Source of the DNA: Halodurantibacterium flavum
GTDB lineage: Bacteria; Pseudomonadota; Alphaproteobacteria; Rhodobacterales; Rhodobacteraceae
Direction: 5' to 3'
Assembly (NCBI RefSeq): GCF_042681825.1
Contig: NZ_JBHUGH010000001.1
Location: 186,001 to 250,000 of the forward strand
Length of the DNA stretch: 64,000 bases
Translations under genes and position numbers: made by a program
Shown: positions 41,851 to 50,177 of the stretch, piece by piece
How the letters are laid out: the number at the start of each line of letters is the position of its first letter
Numbering within the stretch: position 1 is the stretch's first letter
Notes under the pieces: model-generated
The model's database searches: none
Seen by the model: the letters and a program-made list of their open reading frames with translations, nothing else
What the model was told of the DNA's origin: nothing

Positions 41851-42828
41851 GTGACGACGCAATCAGCCTATTACGAGGTCGTAAGGCAAGCCCTCAAGCG
41901 CAATATCGACGACGGGGTGCTGCCGCCCGGCACGCGGCTTTTCGCGGCGGCGGTGGCCGACCGGCTGGGGGTAAGCCGCTCGCCCGCCCGGCGCGCGCTC
42001 GAAATGCTCGCGGCCGAGGGCGTAATCCGCCGCGACCAAGGGCGCGGCTATCTGGTGGGCGACGCCCCGCCGCAGGAGGTCCGGACGAACCTTCACCTTC
42101 TGGACCTCGACCTGCCGCAGACCGGCCCCGCGCCGCTGGTCCGCGCGGGCTGGGAACGGATACTGGAGCGGGTCGAGGCCGATGTGCTGGAGGCGATTCC
42201 CTTCGGCGTCTGCCAGATCTCCGAGGCGGCGATGGGGGCGCATTTTTCCGTCAGCCGGACCGTGACGCGTGAGGTTCTGGCGCGGCTGCATGAACGGGGG
42301 CTGATCGTCAAGGATCGCGCCTCGCACTGGATGGCGGGGCCGCTGAGCGCGCGGATGCTGGACGACCTGCACGAAATCCGGGTGCTGCTGGAACCGGCGG
42401 CGCTGCGACGGTCGGCGGCACGGCTGGCGCCGGCGGAACTGGCGGCGATGCGCGCGCGGATCGAGGGGGACCTCGATCGCGAAGATCCGCTGCGCCCCGC
42501 GGCCATCGCCCGGCATGAGGCCGACCTGCACGAGACCTGCCTGATGCGCCAGCCGAACCAGCGTCTTGCGCTGGCGCTGCGGGGGTTGCAGGTGTCGCAG
42601 ATCGTCAACCATCTCTTTGCGACCCATGTGGCGCGACACCGGGAACAGCCGATGCTGCTGGAACACCGGCTGGTGCTCGACCACCTGATCGCCGGCGATG
42701 CGGCCGGGGCGGCGGGGGCGCTGGCGCACCATCTGGAGGCCGATCACCAGCGCACGCGCGCCCGGCTCAAGGTGCTGTCGGTCTTTGCGCCGCCGCCCCC
42801 CGCCCCCTACCTGAGCCGGAGCCTCTGA
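41851..42828 (+). CDS. GntR-family regulator with two tandem HTH regions and an FCD-like domain
   Basis: A 325-residue regulator. The first GntR winged HTH spans about 5-75 (YYEVVRQALKRNIDDGVLPPGTRLFAAAVADRLGVSRSPARRALEMLAAEGVIRR). A second similar region follows at about 105-170 (ERVEADVLEAIPFGVCQISEAAMGAHFSVSRTVTREVLARLHERGLIVKD), and then a C-terminal helical FCD-type ligand domain (DDLHEIRVLLEPAALRR to the end). Two HTHs in one GntR protein are unusual but not unknown. GTG at 41851 is chosen after a G-rich stretch. Its stop overlaps the next ATG (TGATG), coupling it to the signal-less binding-protein paralogue. It is the likely regulator of the hydantoin locus. Confidence 0.85.
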   Translation: MTTQSAYYEVVRQALKRNIDDGVLPPGTRLFAAAVADRLGVSRSPARRALEMLAAEGVIRRDQGRGYLVGDAPPQEVRTNLHLLDLDLPQTGPAPLVRAGWERILERVEADVLEAIPFGVCQISEAAMGAHFSVSRTVTREVLARLHERGLIVKDRASHWMAGPLSARMLDDLHEIRVLLEPAALRRSAARLAPAELAAMRARIEGDLDREDPLRPAAIARHEADLHETCLMRQPNQRLALALRGLQVSQIVNHLFATHVARHREQPMLLEHRLVLDHLIAGDAAGAAGALAHHLEADHQRTRARLKVLSVFAPPPPAPYLSRSL

Positions 42829-44000
42829 TGCGCAACATGTCCCGCTCCATTCCGCGCCCCCTGCGTGTCATCGGCCGGAGCGAACTGGTCATCGCCCCGA
42901 TCCGCGAGCGGGTGCAGAAGGACCTGGGCCTGCCGATCGAATTCGAGGTGATCGACGACAGCGAGGTCCTGCAGCGCGTCGTCACCCGGCCCGAAAGCTT
43001 TGACGTCTATCACCAGTGGCACACGATCGACCTGATCTGGACCGCCCGCTGCGTGCAGCCGATCGAACTGGACCGGATCGCCATCGCCGCCGATATCCGG
43101 GCGGCGGCCCTGTCCCGGACGGGCAGCGCGCAGGTGATCGGCACGGTCTTCGACAAGCTTTTCGTGCAGCCCGATGGCAGCCCGGGGCGCGCGCCCGGCG
43201 ACCGGCTGACCATGCTGCCGGTGATGCACGGGGTGGACAGTTTCGTCTATCTGCCCGCGCTGCAGGACAGGCTGCGCCCCGGCGAGGCCGACAGCTGGGG
43301 CTTTCTGCTCGACAGTCGCTGGGCGGGGCAGGTGGCGCTGATCGCCGACCCGGTTCTGGGCATGATCGAGGCGGCGCTGGCGGCCGAGGCCACCCTTGGC
43401 ACCTCGTTCGACGATATCGGCAACCTGAGCATCGAAGAGGTCGATGCGATCATCGACCTGCTGGTCCACAAGAAGAAGACCGGCCATTTCCGCCCGCCCT
43501 GGTCGCAGTTCGACGACGCCGTTCGCGTGATGCAGCGCGGCGACGTGATCGCGCAGAGCATGTTTTCCCCCGGCGCCGCACGGCTGCGTGCGCTTGGCGT
43601 GCCGGCCATCGTCTCGACCCCGCAGGAAGGGTGCCGGGGCTGGCATGCGGATCTCTGCATCTCGGCCGCCGCGAGCGGAGAGATGCTGGACGCGGCCTAT
43701 GCCTATCTGAACTGGTGGCAGGGCGGCTGGGCGGCGGCCTGTGTCGCGCGGCAGGGCTATTACGCGACCTTTCCGGGCGCCATCCGCGACCATCTGGCGC
43801 CCGAGGAATGGGACTACTGGTATGACGGGCAGCCGGCGGCGCGCCCTCTGACGGACCCCCATGGCGTGATCTCGATCCCCGAAGGCCACCGGCGCGAGGG
43901 TGGTTCCCACCGCGAACGGATGTCGAGCGCCCGGGTCTGGAACAGCTTCATGGACGAACACGCCCATGTGGCACGGCGCTGGCGCGCGTTCATCGGGTAG
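42828..44000 (+). CDS. PotD-like solute-binding protein paralogue without signal peptide
   Basis: A 390-residue SBP-family protein that starts MRNMSRSIPRPLRVIGRSELVI, with no hydrophobic signal, no lipobox and no twin-arginine motif. Its fold region is collinear with the exported binding protein at 45397 (for example ALGVPAIVSTPQEGCRGWHADLCISAAASGEMLDAAYAYLNWW and QGYYATFPG aligned to the corresponding parts there). It therefore probably stays in the cytoplasm. It is translationally coupled to the GntR gene (TGATG). A sensory or ligand-handing role is suggested by this pairing. Alternatively a true start with signal was lost. Unlike the four exported binding-protein genes, it has no strong hairpin after its stop. 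Confidence 0.85.
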   Translation: MRNMSRSIPRPLRVIGRSELVIAPIRERVQKDLGLPIEFEVIDDSEVLQRVVTRPESFDVYHQWHTIDLIWTARCVQPIELDRIAIAADIRAAALSRTGSAQVIGTVFDKLFVQPDGSPGRAPGDRLTMLPVMHGVDSFVYLPALQDRLRPGEADSWGFLLDSRWAGQVALIADPVLGMIEAALAAEATLGTSFDDIGNLSIEEVDAIIDLLVHKKKTGHFRPPWSQFDDAVRVMQRGDVIAQSMFSPGAARLRALGVPAIVSTPQEGCRGWHADLCISAAASGEMLDAAYAYLNWWQGGWAAACVARQGYYATFPGAIRDHLAPEEWDYWYDGQPAARPLTDPHGVISIPEGHRREGGSHRERMSSARVWNSFMDEHAHVARRWRAFIG

Positions 44001-44342
44001 ATAACTGTACAGCCGTATCCAGAATCCACTAGGATTTACGGTGCACAGGCCTCTGGTGCCTGCCGGCCCGCCTTTCGCGCGGCTATTTTGAGCAGAAGAA
44101 GGTTCATGCCCTGCACGGCTCCTGCTTTTGCGTCGGCGTTCGAATCAACGATTGGCCAGCTCAAGCGACCGTTATGAATTATGCGTCCAAAAAACACGCA
44201 TATGTCCCGCAGGACGGTCAAAATTCGCCACACCGGGGAAAGATGGCGGAATGATTGTGCCCGCCGCGCCATCCCCGCTTTGGATCGCGGGCGGGGCGGG
44301 TGCAACTGGGGCGACCTGACCGCAGCCCAGAGGAGACCGGCG
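44001..44342. other. Promoter region of the hydantoin ABC operon
   Basis: About 340 bases between the signal-less binding-protein gene and the ABC ATPase, without a supported gene. A possible sigma70 pair is TTGGCC (44152-44157) with GAATTA (44176-44181), 18 bases apart. An AGAGGAG ribosome binding site is near 44328-44334. A palindrome lies at 44005-44012. The stretch is less GC-rich than its neighbours. Confidence 0.4.
44005..44012. promoter_or_regulatory. CTGTACAG palindrome, candidate GntR operator
   Basis: A perfect 8-base palindrome with the TGTACA core, seen in the sites of several FCD-type GntR regulators, five bases after the stop of the signal-less SBP gene and upstream of the ABC operon. 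Short palindromes arise by chance, so this is only a candidate. Confidence 0.25.
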
Positions 44343-45347
44343 GTGCGCTCTCTGCTCGACCTCGAACTCGTATCCGTGACCAAGCGCTATGGGGACGCCG
44401 TGGCCGTCAACGCGGTCAGCCACCTTTTCCCCGCGGGGAAATACGTCTGCCTTCTGGGGCCATCGGGCTGCGGCAAATCCTCGACCCTGCGGATGATCGC
44501 GGGGCATGAAGGGGTCAGCGACGGCGCGATCCTGCTTGACGGGCGCGACATCTCGCACCTGCCGCCCGCCCGGCGCGGCACGGCGATGATGTTTCAGAGC
44601 TACGCGCTCTTCCCGCATATGACGGTGCTCGACAACGTGGCCTTCAGCCTCAAGATGAAGGGGACGGACCGGGCGACCCGCCACCGGCGCGCGGGCGAGT
44701 TGCTGGAACTGGTGGGCATGTCGCATCTGGCACAACGCCTGCCGGCCCAGCTTTCGGGCGGCCAGCAACAGCGCGCGGCGCTGGCACGGGCGCTGATCAC
44801 CGACCCGCAGGTGCTGCTCCTCGATGAACCGCTTTCGGCGCTCGACCCGTTCCTGCGGACGCGGATGCGGACCGAACTCAAGCGGTTGCAGCGTGAACTG
44901 GGGATCACCTTCATCCATGTCACCCATGGCCAGGACGAGGCGCTGGCGCTGGCCGACCAGATCGTCATCATGAACAACGCGGTGATCGAACAGGCCGGAA
45001 CCGCGCGCGAGGTGTTCAACGCCCCGAAAAGCGAGTTCGTCGCGCGGTTCATGGGGGGGCATAACGTGATCGCGCTCGGCGGGCGACGCCATGCCCTGCG
45101 CGCCGACCGCACGCGGCTGGTCGTGCCCGGGGCAGGCGCGCTGCCGGGGATATCCGACGGGATCGACGCGACCGTCACATCCTATGAATTCCTCGGCACG
45201 CATGTCGCGGTGGGCCTGATCGGGCCGGGCGATGCGGAACTGACCGCCATGCTGCCCGAAGAGAGCTTTTTCGCAGCCCCGGTGGAGCCCGGCCATGCCG
45301 TGCGCGTGGGCTGGCATGACGCCGATCTGCATCAGCTGGACGCCTGA
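44343..45347 (+). CDS. ABC transporter ATP-binding protein of the hydantoin locus (PotA type)
   Basis: A 334-residue importer ATPase. Walker A GPSGCGKSS, Q-loop MMFQSYALFPHMTV, signature LSGGQQQRAALARAL and Walker B VLLLDEPLSALD are intact; a C-terminal TOBE-like domain starts near residue 240 (GGHNVIALGGRRHALRADRT). GTG at 44343 is the start, eight bases after AGAGGAG; the open frame upstream is not conserved. It energises the importer formed by the permeases at 46764 and 47725 and the TAT-exported binding protein. Genomic context points to a hydantoin, N-carbamoyl amino acid or related cyclic ureide as substrate. Confidence 0.92.
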   Translation: MRSLLDLELVSVTKRYGDAVAVNAVSHLFPAGKYVCLLGPSGCGKSSTLRMIAGHEGVSDGAILLDGRDISHLPPARRGTAMMFQSYALFPHMTVLDNVAFSLKMKGTDRATRHRRAGELLELVGMSHLAQRLPAQLSGGQQQRAALARALITDPQVLLLDEPLSALDPFLRTRMRTELKRLQRELGITFIHVTHGQDEALALADQIVIMNNAVIEQAGTAREVFNAPKSEFVARFMGGHNVIALGGRRHALRADRTRLVVPGAGALPGISDGIDATVTSYEFLGTHVAVGLIGPGDAELTAMLPEESFFAAPVEPGHAVRVGWHDADLHQLDA

Positions 45348-45396
45348 ACGGCGCCCTGAACATGAGGGCCAACGCCCCGCCAACAGGAGAGAGAAA

Positions 45397-46680
45397 ATGA
45401 CCGAGACGAAGGGAAAGGGACTGAGCCGCCGCGCCATGCTCAAGGGCGCCGCCGCGGTGGGTGCGGCAAGCGCTGCCTCGACCTTGGGCGCGCCGATGAT
45501 CTGGGCGCAGAACATCCAGAACATCACCCTGCGGCAGGTGGGCACGGGCGTGTCGAACCTGAACGAGATCGCCCAGAAGGTGAAGGAAGACCTGGGCTTC
45601 ACGCTGGAAATGACCGCGCTCGACAGCGACGCGGCGACCCAGCGGGCCGCGACCCAGCCCGGCAGCTATGACATCGCCGATATCGAATACTGGATCTGCA
45701 AGAAGGTCTGGCCCACCGGCAACCTTCAGGCGATGGACGTGTCGCGGATCGAGCGCTACGACCAGATCGTCGGCATCTTCAAGGACGGCCGCTTGACGCC
45801 CGAAAGCACCATCGCCCAGGGCACCGCGCCGCATACCGTGGGCTTTGTGGACGGGCCGGGCTCGACCACCTTCGTAGACGAACAATCGGGGTGGATGACG
45901 CTGATCCCCACGATCTACAACGCCGACACGCTGGGCATCCGCCCCGACCTGATCGGCCGCCCGATCGAGAGCTGGGCCGAGCTTCTAAACCCCGAATTCC
46001 GCGGCAAGGCGTCGATCCTCGACATTTCCTCCATCGGGATCATGGACATGGCCATGGTCTGCGAGGCGATGGGCGAGGTGCAATATGCCGACAAGGGCAA
46101 CATGACCCGCGAAGAGATCGACCGGACCATCGCGATCTTTACCGAGGCCAAGCGGGCGGGCCAGTTCCGCAGCTTCTGGAAAACCTTCGACGAGAGCGTG
46201 AACCTCATGGCCTCGGGCGAGGTGGTGATCCAGTCGATGTGGTCGCCGGCCATCACCGCCGTCCGGTCGCGCGGGGTGGAATGTGTCTATCAGCCGCTGC
46301 GCGAGGGGTATCGCAGCTGGGGCGGCGGCATCGGTCTTTCGGCCGGCCTGTCGGGAATGGAGCTCGATGCGGCCTATGACTACATCAACTGGTATCTGTC
46401 GGGCTGGACGGGTGCCTTCCTGATGCGGCAGGGCTATTACTCCGCCGTGCCCGAAACCTCGCGCGAGTTCATGAGCGAGAACGAGTGGGGTTATTGGTTC
46501 GAGGGCAAGCCCGCCACCGAAGAGATCGTCAGCCCGCAAGGCCAGGTGCTGGAACAGGCGGGCGCGGTGCGCGACGGCGGGTCCTTCTATGACCGGATGG
46601 GCCATGTCGCCTGCTGGAACGCCGTGATGGACGAAAACCAGTACATGGTCCGCAAGTGGAATGAGTTCATCGCCGCCTGA
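45397..46680 (+). CDS. ABC transporter substrate-binding protein with TAT signal (PotD type)
   Basis: A 427-residue periplasmic binding protein. The N-terminus has a twin-arginine signal (LSRRAMLKGAAAVGAASAAS), cleaved near MIWAQ-N, so the folded protein leaves via Tat. The mature part resembles polyamine-type binding proteins (TLRQVGTGVSNLNEIAQKVKEDLGFTLEMTALDSDA; SPAITAVRSRGVECVYQPLREGYRSWGGGIGLS). It is a close paralogue of the signal-less protein at 42828. CAGGAGAG precedes the ATG at 45397. It delivers substrate to the two permeases encoded next; a 10-base-pair hairpin follows its stop. Confidence 0.9.
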   Translation: MTETKGKGLSRRAMLKGAAAVGAASAASTLGAPMIWAQNIQNITLRQVGTGVSNLNEIAQKVKEDLGFTLEMTALDSDAATQRAATQPGSYDIADIEYWICKKVWPTGNLQAMDVSRIERYDQIVGIFKDGRLTPESTIAQGTAPHTVGFVDGPGSTTFVDEQSGWMTLIPTIYNADTLGIRPDLIGRPIESWAELLNPEFRGKASILDISSIGIMDMAMVCEAMGEVQYADKGNMTREEIDRTIAIFTEAKRAGQFRSFWKTFDESVNLMASGEVVIQSMWSPAITAVRSRGVECVYQPLREGYRSWGGGIGLSAGLSGMELDAAYDYINWYLSGWTGAFLMRQGYYSAVPETSREFMSENEWGYWFEGKPATEEIVSPQGQVLEQAGAVRDGGSFYDRMGHVACWNAVMDENQYMVRKWNEFIAA

Positions 46681-46698
46681 GCGGAAGATATAACGACC

Positions 46699-46726
46699 GG
46701 CGGCGCGGGGCCGTATCCGCGCCGCC
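46699..46726 (+). terminator. Strong intra-operon hairpin after the TAT-exported binding protein gene
   Basis: GGCGGCGCGG (46699-46708) and CCGCGCCGCC (46717-46726) pair perfectly around eight bases, 18 bases after the binding-protein stop and 37 before the permease ATG. There is no T run. It probably stabilises the upstream mRNA or attenuates the permease genes. Confidence 0.65.
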
Positions 46727-46763
46727 AGCCATCAGCAGACCGCCCCGCGGACAAGGATGCGCG

Positions 46764-47723
46764 ATGTCCCCCCATACCAGCCCCCCGACAACCGCGGCCG
46801 GCGCCCCGCCCCATGCGGGCGCCACCCATGACAGGACCCATGATGACCGGCGGGCGGCGCTGGCGCGTCTGATGGCCCTGCCTGCGCTGCGCAGCTGGCT
46901 TCTGGCGCTGCCGGTGACGGCGGTGCTTGCCTTCTTTCTGCTGCTGCCGATCGTGATGATCGTGATCGTCAGTTTCTGGGGCGCGACCGAATATTCGATC
47001 TACCCGGCCTTCGAGTTCGAGAATTACCGCTACCTGTTTGGCTCCGCCGTCACCTGGCGCGTGTTCCTGCAGACCTTCATCTTTGCCGGAACCACATGGG
47101 CGCTGACGCTGGTGATCGGGTTCACGGTGGCCTATTTCCTCGCCTTTCACATCCGCAGCCAGACCTGGCAGATCGCGCTGTTCCTGCTCTGCACGATCCC
47201 GTTCTGGACCTCGAACATCATCCGCATGATTTCCTGGGTGCCGTTCCTGGGGCGCAACGGGCTGGCCAATCAGGCGCTGATCTCGATGGGAATCGTGGAT
47301 CAGCCGCTCGAATGGCTGCTCTTTTCCAACTTTGCCGTCACGCTGGCCTTCGTCCACCTTTACACGCTGTTCATGGTGGTGCCGATCTTCAACACGATGA
47401 TGCGCATCGACAAGTCGCTTATCGAGGCGGCGCGGGACGGGGGCGCCTCCGGGTTCCAGATCCTGACCAATATCGTCATCCCGCTGACCAAGCCGGGGAT
47501 CATGATCGGGTCGATCTTTGTCGTGGCGCTGGTGATGGGCGATTTCATCACGGTGCGCTTCATGTCCGGGTCGCAGACCGCGAATGTGGGGCGGCTGATT
47601 TCCAACGACATCGGGCTTTTGCAATACCCCTCGGCCGCGGCGACGGCGGTGGTGCTGCTGGCCACCGTGCTGATCACCATCGCGATCATGCTGCGCTTCG
47701 TCGATATCCGGAAGGAGCTTTGA
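46764..47723 (+). CDS. ABC transporter permease, PotB-like
   Basis: A 319-residue inner-membrane permease with six segments preceded by a polar N-terminal tail of about 45 residues (His, Pro and Thr rich). The EAA loop reads IEAARDGGASGFQILTNIVIPLTKPGI. Segments such as FLLCTIPFWTSNIIRMISWVPFLGRNGLANQALI are typical of PotB-type subunits. AAGGA lies seven bases before the ATG. Its stop is one base before the ATG of the second permease. The long tail is unusual; a later start is possible but no better site is visible. Confidence 0.9.
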   Translation: MSPHTSPPTTAAGAPPHAGATHDRTHDDRRAALARLMALPALRSWLLALPVTAVLAFFLLLPIVMIVIVSFWGATEYSIYPAFEFENYRYLFGSAVTWRVFLQTFIFAGTTWALTLVIGFTVAYFLAFHIRSQTWQIALFLLCTIPFWTSNIIRMISWVPFLGRNGLANQALISMGIVDQPLEWLLFSNFAVTLAFVHLYTLFMVVPIFNTMMRIDKSLIEAARDGGASGFQILTNIVIPLTKPGIMIGSIFVVALVMGDFITVRFMSGSQTANVGRLISNDIGLLQYPSAAATAVVLLATVLITIAIMLRFVDIRKEL

Positions 47724-47724
47724 G

Positions 47725-48567
47725 ATGGACGAGAAACGACCGCTTTCGTTCTATATCCTCGGGGCCTTCTTCGTCCTCTTTCTGATCTTCCTTTATGGCC
47801 CCACCTTCACCATCGGCATCCTGAGCTTTCAGGGGCCGCAGGGCGGGCTGACCTTTCCGATGCGGGGCGTGTCGCTCCATTGGTTCGACCAGCTTTTCCG
47901 GCAGCAGGCGGTGGGCGACATCTGGGGCGCGTTCCGCCGCAGCCTGCTGCTGGGGCTGATGGTGATGGCCGTCACGGTGGTCTTTTCGGTGATGGCGGGC
48001 ATGGCGTTCCGGCGGCGGTTTCCGGGGGCGACGGTGCTCTTTTACCTGATCCTTGCCAGCCTCGTGATCCCGTCGATCCTCGTGTCGCTGGGGGTCGGGC
48101 TGATCTTCAGCCAGGCGGGATGGCGGATCCACTGGGCAAGTTCCGGCTTTGGCGCGCAGCTGACATGGACGCTGCCCTTCGGGTTCCTGATCATGCTCGC
48201 CGTCTTCAACCGCTTCAACGGCGCCTATGAAGAGGCCGCGCGGGACCAGGGCGCGAATACCTGGCAGGTGTTCCGCCATGTGGTGCTGCCGCTGATCGCG
48301 CCGTCGCTGATAGGGGTGGCGCTGTTCGGTTTCACGCTGAGCTATGACGAATTCGCGCGCACCCTGCTGACGGCGGGCAGCCGCAATACCCTGCCGCTGG
48401 AGATCTTCGGGATGACGACCAACGTAACGTCGCCGGTGCTTTACGCGCTGGGAACGCTGACGACGCTGTTTTCCTTCGGGATCATCGCGGTGTTCCTGAT
48501 CGTCGCGCTGACGGTGCAGCGGCGGCGGGCGCGCAGGGCCTCGGATGCGGGCAAGGGTGTCGCGTGA
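47725..48567 (+). CDS. ABC transporter permease, PotC-like
   Basis: A 280-residue inner-membrane permease with six segments. The EAA loop is YEEAARDQGANTWQVFRHVVLPLIAPSL, and SYDEFARTLLTAGSRNTLPLEIFGM marks the PotC-type C-terminal half. GGAG in the end of the upstream gene serves as ribosome binding site. Its TGA overlaps the racemase ATG (TGATG at 48565-48569), directly tying import to hydantoin metabolism. Confidence 0.9.
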   Translation: MDEKRPLSFYILGAFFVLFLIFLYGPTFTIGILSFQGPQGGLTFPMRGVSLHWFDQLFRQQAVGDIWGAFRRSLLLGLMVMAVTVVFSVMAGMAFRRRFPGATVLFYLILASLVIPSILVSLGVGLIFSQAGWRIHWASSGFGAQLTWTLPFGFLIMLAVFNRFNGAYEEAARDQGANTWQVFRHVVLPLIAPSLIGVALFGFTLSYDEFARTLLTAGSRNTLPLEIFGMTTNVTSPVLYALGTLTTLFSFGIIAVFLIVALTVQRRRARRASDAGKGVA

Positions 48568-49235
48568 TGCGGATCGCCCTGATCAACCCGAATTCGACCG
48601 TTTCGATGACGGCCAAGATGGCCGCCGCCGCGCGCGCCGCCGCCGGTCCGGGCGTCGAGATCGAGGCCCGCACCTGCGCCGGCAGCCCGCCCGCCATTCA
48701 GGGACCGGAGGATGCCGAGGCAGCGGTGCCGCATCTGCTGGCCGAGGCGCTGGCGGCCGAGGCAAGCGGGGCGGATGCGGTTGTGATCGGCTGCTTTGAC
48801 GATCCCGGGCTTACCGATCTGCGCGCGGCGCTACGCATCCCGGTGCTGGGCATCGGGCAGGCGGGGTTTCACGCGGCGGCCCTTATGGGGCATCGGTTCG
48901 GCGTGGTGACGACGCTGGCCGGGTCCGTGCCCGGGGTGGCGGGGAACATCCGGCGCTACGGGCTGGCCGACCGCTGTTCCGGGGTCCGGGCAAGCGGGGT
49001 GGCGGTGCTGGAACTGGAGGACCCGGGATCGGGCGCGCGGGCGCGGGTCTCGGCGGAACTGGCCCGCGCGCTGGCCGAGGATGCGCCGGGCGCCATCGTT
49101 CTGGGCTGCGCGGGCATGGCCGATCTGGCCCCCGGGCTGACGGCGGAACACGGCGTTCCGGTGATCGACGGGGTGGCGGCGGCAACGGGGCTTGCCGCGG
49201 CACTTGTGCAACTGAGGCAGACAGGAACAGCATGA
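48567..49235 (+). CDS. hyuE: Hydantoin racemase (Asp/Glu racemase superfamily)
   Basis: A 222-residue racemase. With the start at the ATG at 48567, the two catalytic cysteines fall at residues 76 (VVIGCFDDP) and 181 (IVLGCAGM), the exact positions described for the Agrobacterium and Pseudomonas hydantoin racemases. It interconverts D- and L-5-substituted hydantoins, so that a D-specific hydantoinase can use both. The N-terminus RIALINPNSTVSMT is typical. It overlaps the permease upstream by one base and the D-carbamoylase gene downstream by four (49232-49235). Cytoplasmic. Confidence 0.92.
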   Translation: MRIALINPNSTVSMTAKMAAAARAAAGPGVEIEARTCAGSPPAIQGPEDAEAAVPHLLAEALAAEASGADAVVIGCFDDPGLTDLRAALRIPVLGIGQAGFHAAALMGHRFGVVTTLAGSVPGVAGNIRRYGLADRCSGVRASGVAVLELEDPGSGARARVSAELARALAEDAPGAIVLGCAGMADLAPGLTAEHGVPVIDGVAAATGLAAALVQLRQTGTA

Positions 49236-50170
49236 CACGTTACCTTTTGACGGCAAGCGCGCAGATGGGCCCCATCGCGCGCAGTGAGACCCGCACCGAT
49301 ACGGTGCGCCGCCTGATCGCCATGATGCAGGAGGCCAAGGGCCGGGGCTGCGAACTTGTCGTTTTCCCCGAACTCGCGCTCACCACCTTTTTCCCGCGCT
49401 GGCTGATCGAGGATGAGGCCGAGCTGGACAGCTTTTACGAGACCGAGATGCCCTCGGCGGCGACGCAGCCCCTGTTCGATGAGGCGGCAAGGCTCGGGAT
49501 CGGCTTCTACCTTGGCTATGCGGAACTGGTGGTGGAGGGGGGCGTCAAGCGGCGGTTCAACACCTCGATCATCGTCGATGCGACGGGGCGGATCGTCGGC
49601 AAATACCGCAAGGTCCATCTGCCAGGCACCGCCGAACCCCTGGGCGGGCGGCAGTTCGAGCATCTGGAGAAGCGCTATTTCGAACCGGGCGACCTGGGCT
49701 TTCCGGTCTTTCGCGGCTTTGGCGGGGTGATGGGCATGGCGATCTGCAACGACCGCCGCTGGCCCGAAACCTATCGCGTCATGGGTCTGCAGGGGGTCGA
49801 GATGGTGATGCTGGGCTACAACACGCCCTTTGACCACGGCAACAACCAGTGCATGGACAGCCTGACCCTGTTCCACAACCACCTGTCGATGCAGGCGGGC
49901 GCCTATCAGAACGCGACATGGGTCGTGGGCACCGCCAAATGCGGCAACGAGGAAGGGTCGCGCATGGGCGGCCAGAGCGTGATCGTCGCCCCCTCGGGCG
50001 AGATCGTCGCGATGGCCTGCACGGTCGAGGATGAGGTGATCACCGCGCGCTGCGACCTCGACATGGGCAATACCTACAAGACCACGATCTTCGATTTCGC
50101 CCGCCACCGCCGCCCCGAACACTACCGGCTGATCGTCGAGCGCACCGGCGCCATCCCCCCATCCGAGTGA
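49232..50170 (+). CDS. hyuC: N-carbamoyl-D-amino acid amidohydrolase (D-carbamoylase)
   Basis: A 312-residue nitrilase-superfamily enzyme. The catalytic triad Glu47 (FPELALTTFFPRW), Lys127 (YRKVHLPG) and Cys172 (AICNDRRWPE) has the same numbering as the characterised Agrobacterium D-carbamoylase, and long stretches such as ELALTTFFPRW and LDSFYETEMP are shared. It hydrolyses N-carbamoyl-D-amino acids to D-amino acids, CO2 and ammonia, the last step of the D-hydantoin route. It is translationally coupled to the racemase (ATGA) and precedes the hydantoinase by seven bases. No signal peptide; cytoplasmic tetramer in relatives. Confidence 0.95.
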   Translation: MTRYLLTASAQMGPIARSETRTDTVRRLIAMMQEAKGRGCELVVFPELALTTFFPRWLIEDEAELDSFYETEMPSAATQPLFDEAARLGIGFYLGYAELVVEGGVKRRFNTSIIVDATGRIVGKYRKVHLPGTAEPLGGRQFEHLEKRYFEPGDLGFPVFRGFGGVMGMAICNDRRWPETYRVMGLQGVEMVMLGYNTPFDHGNNQCMDSLTLFHNHLSMQAGAYQNATWVVGTAKCGNEEGSRMGGQSVIVAPSGEIVAMACTVEDEVITARCDLDMGNTYKTTIFDFARHRRPEHYRLIVERTGAIPPSE

Positions 50171-50177
50171 GGTTTCC

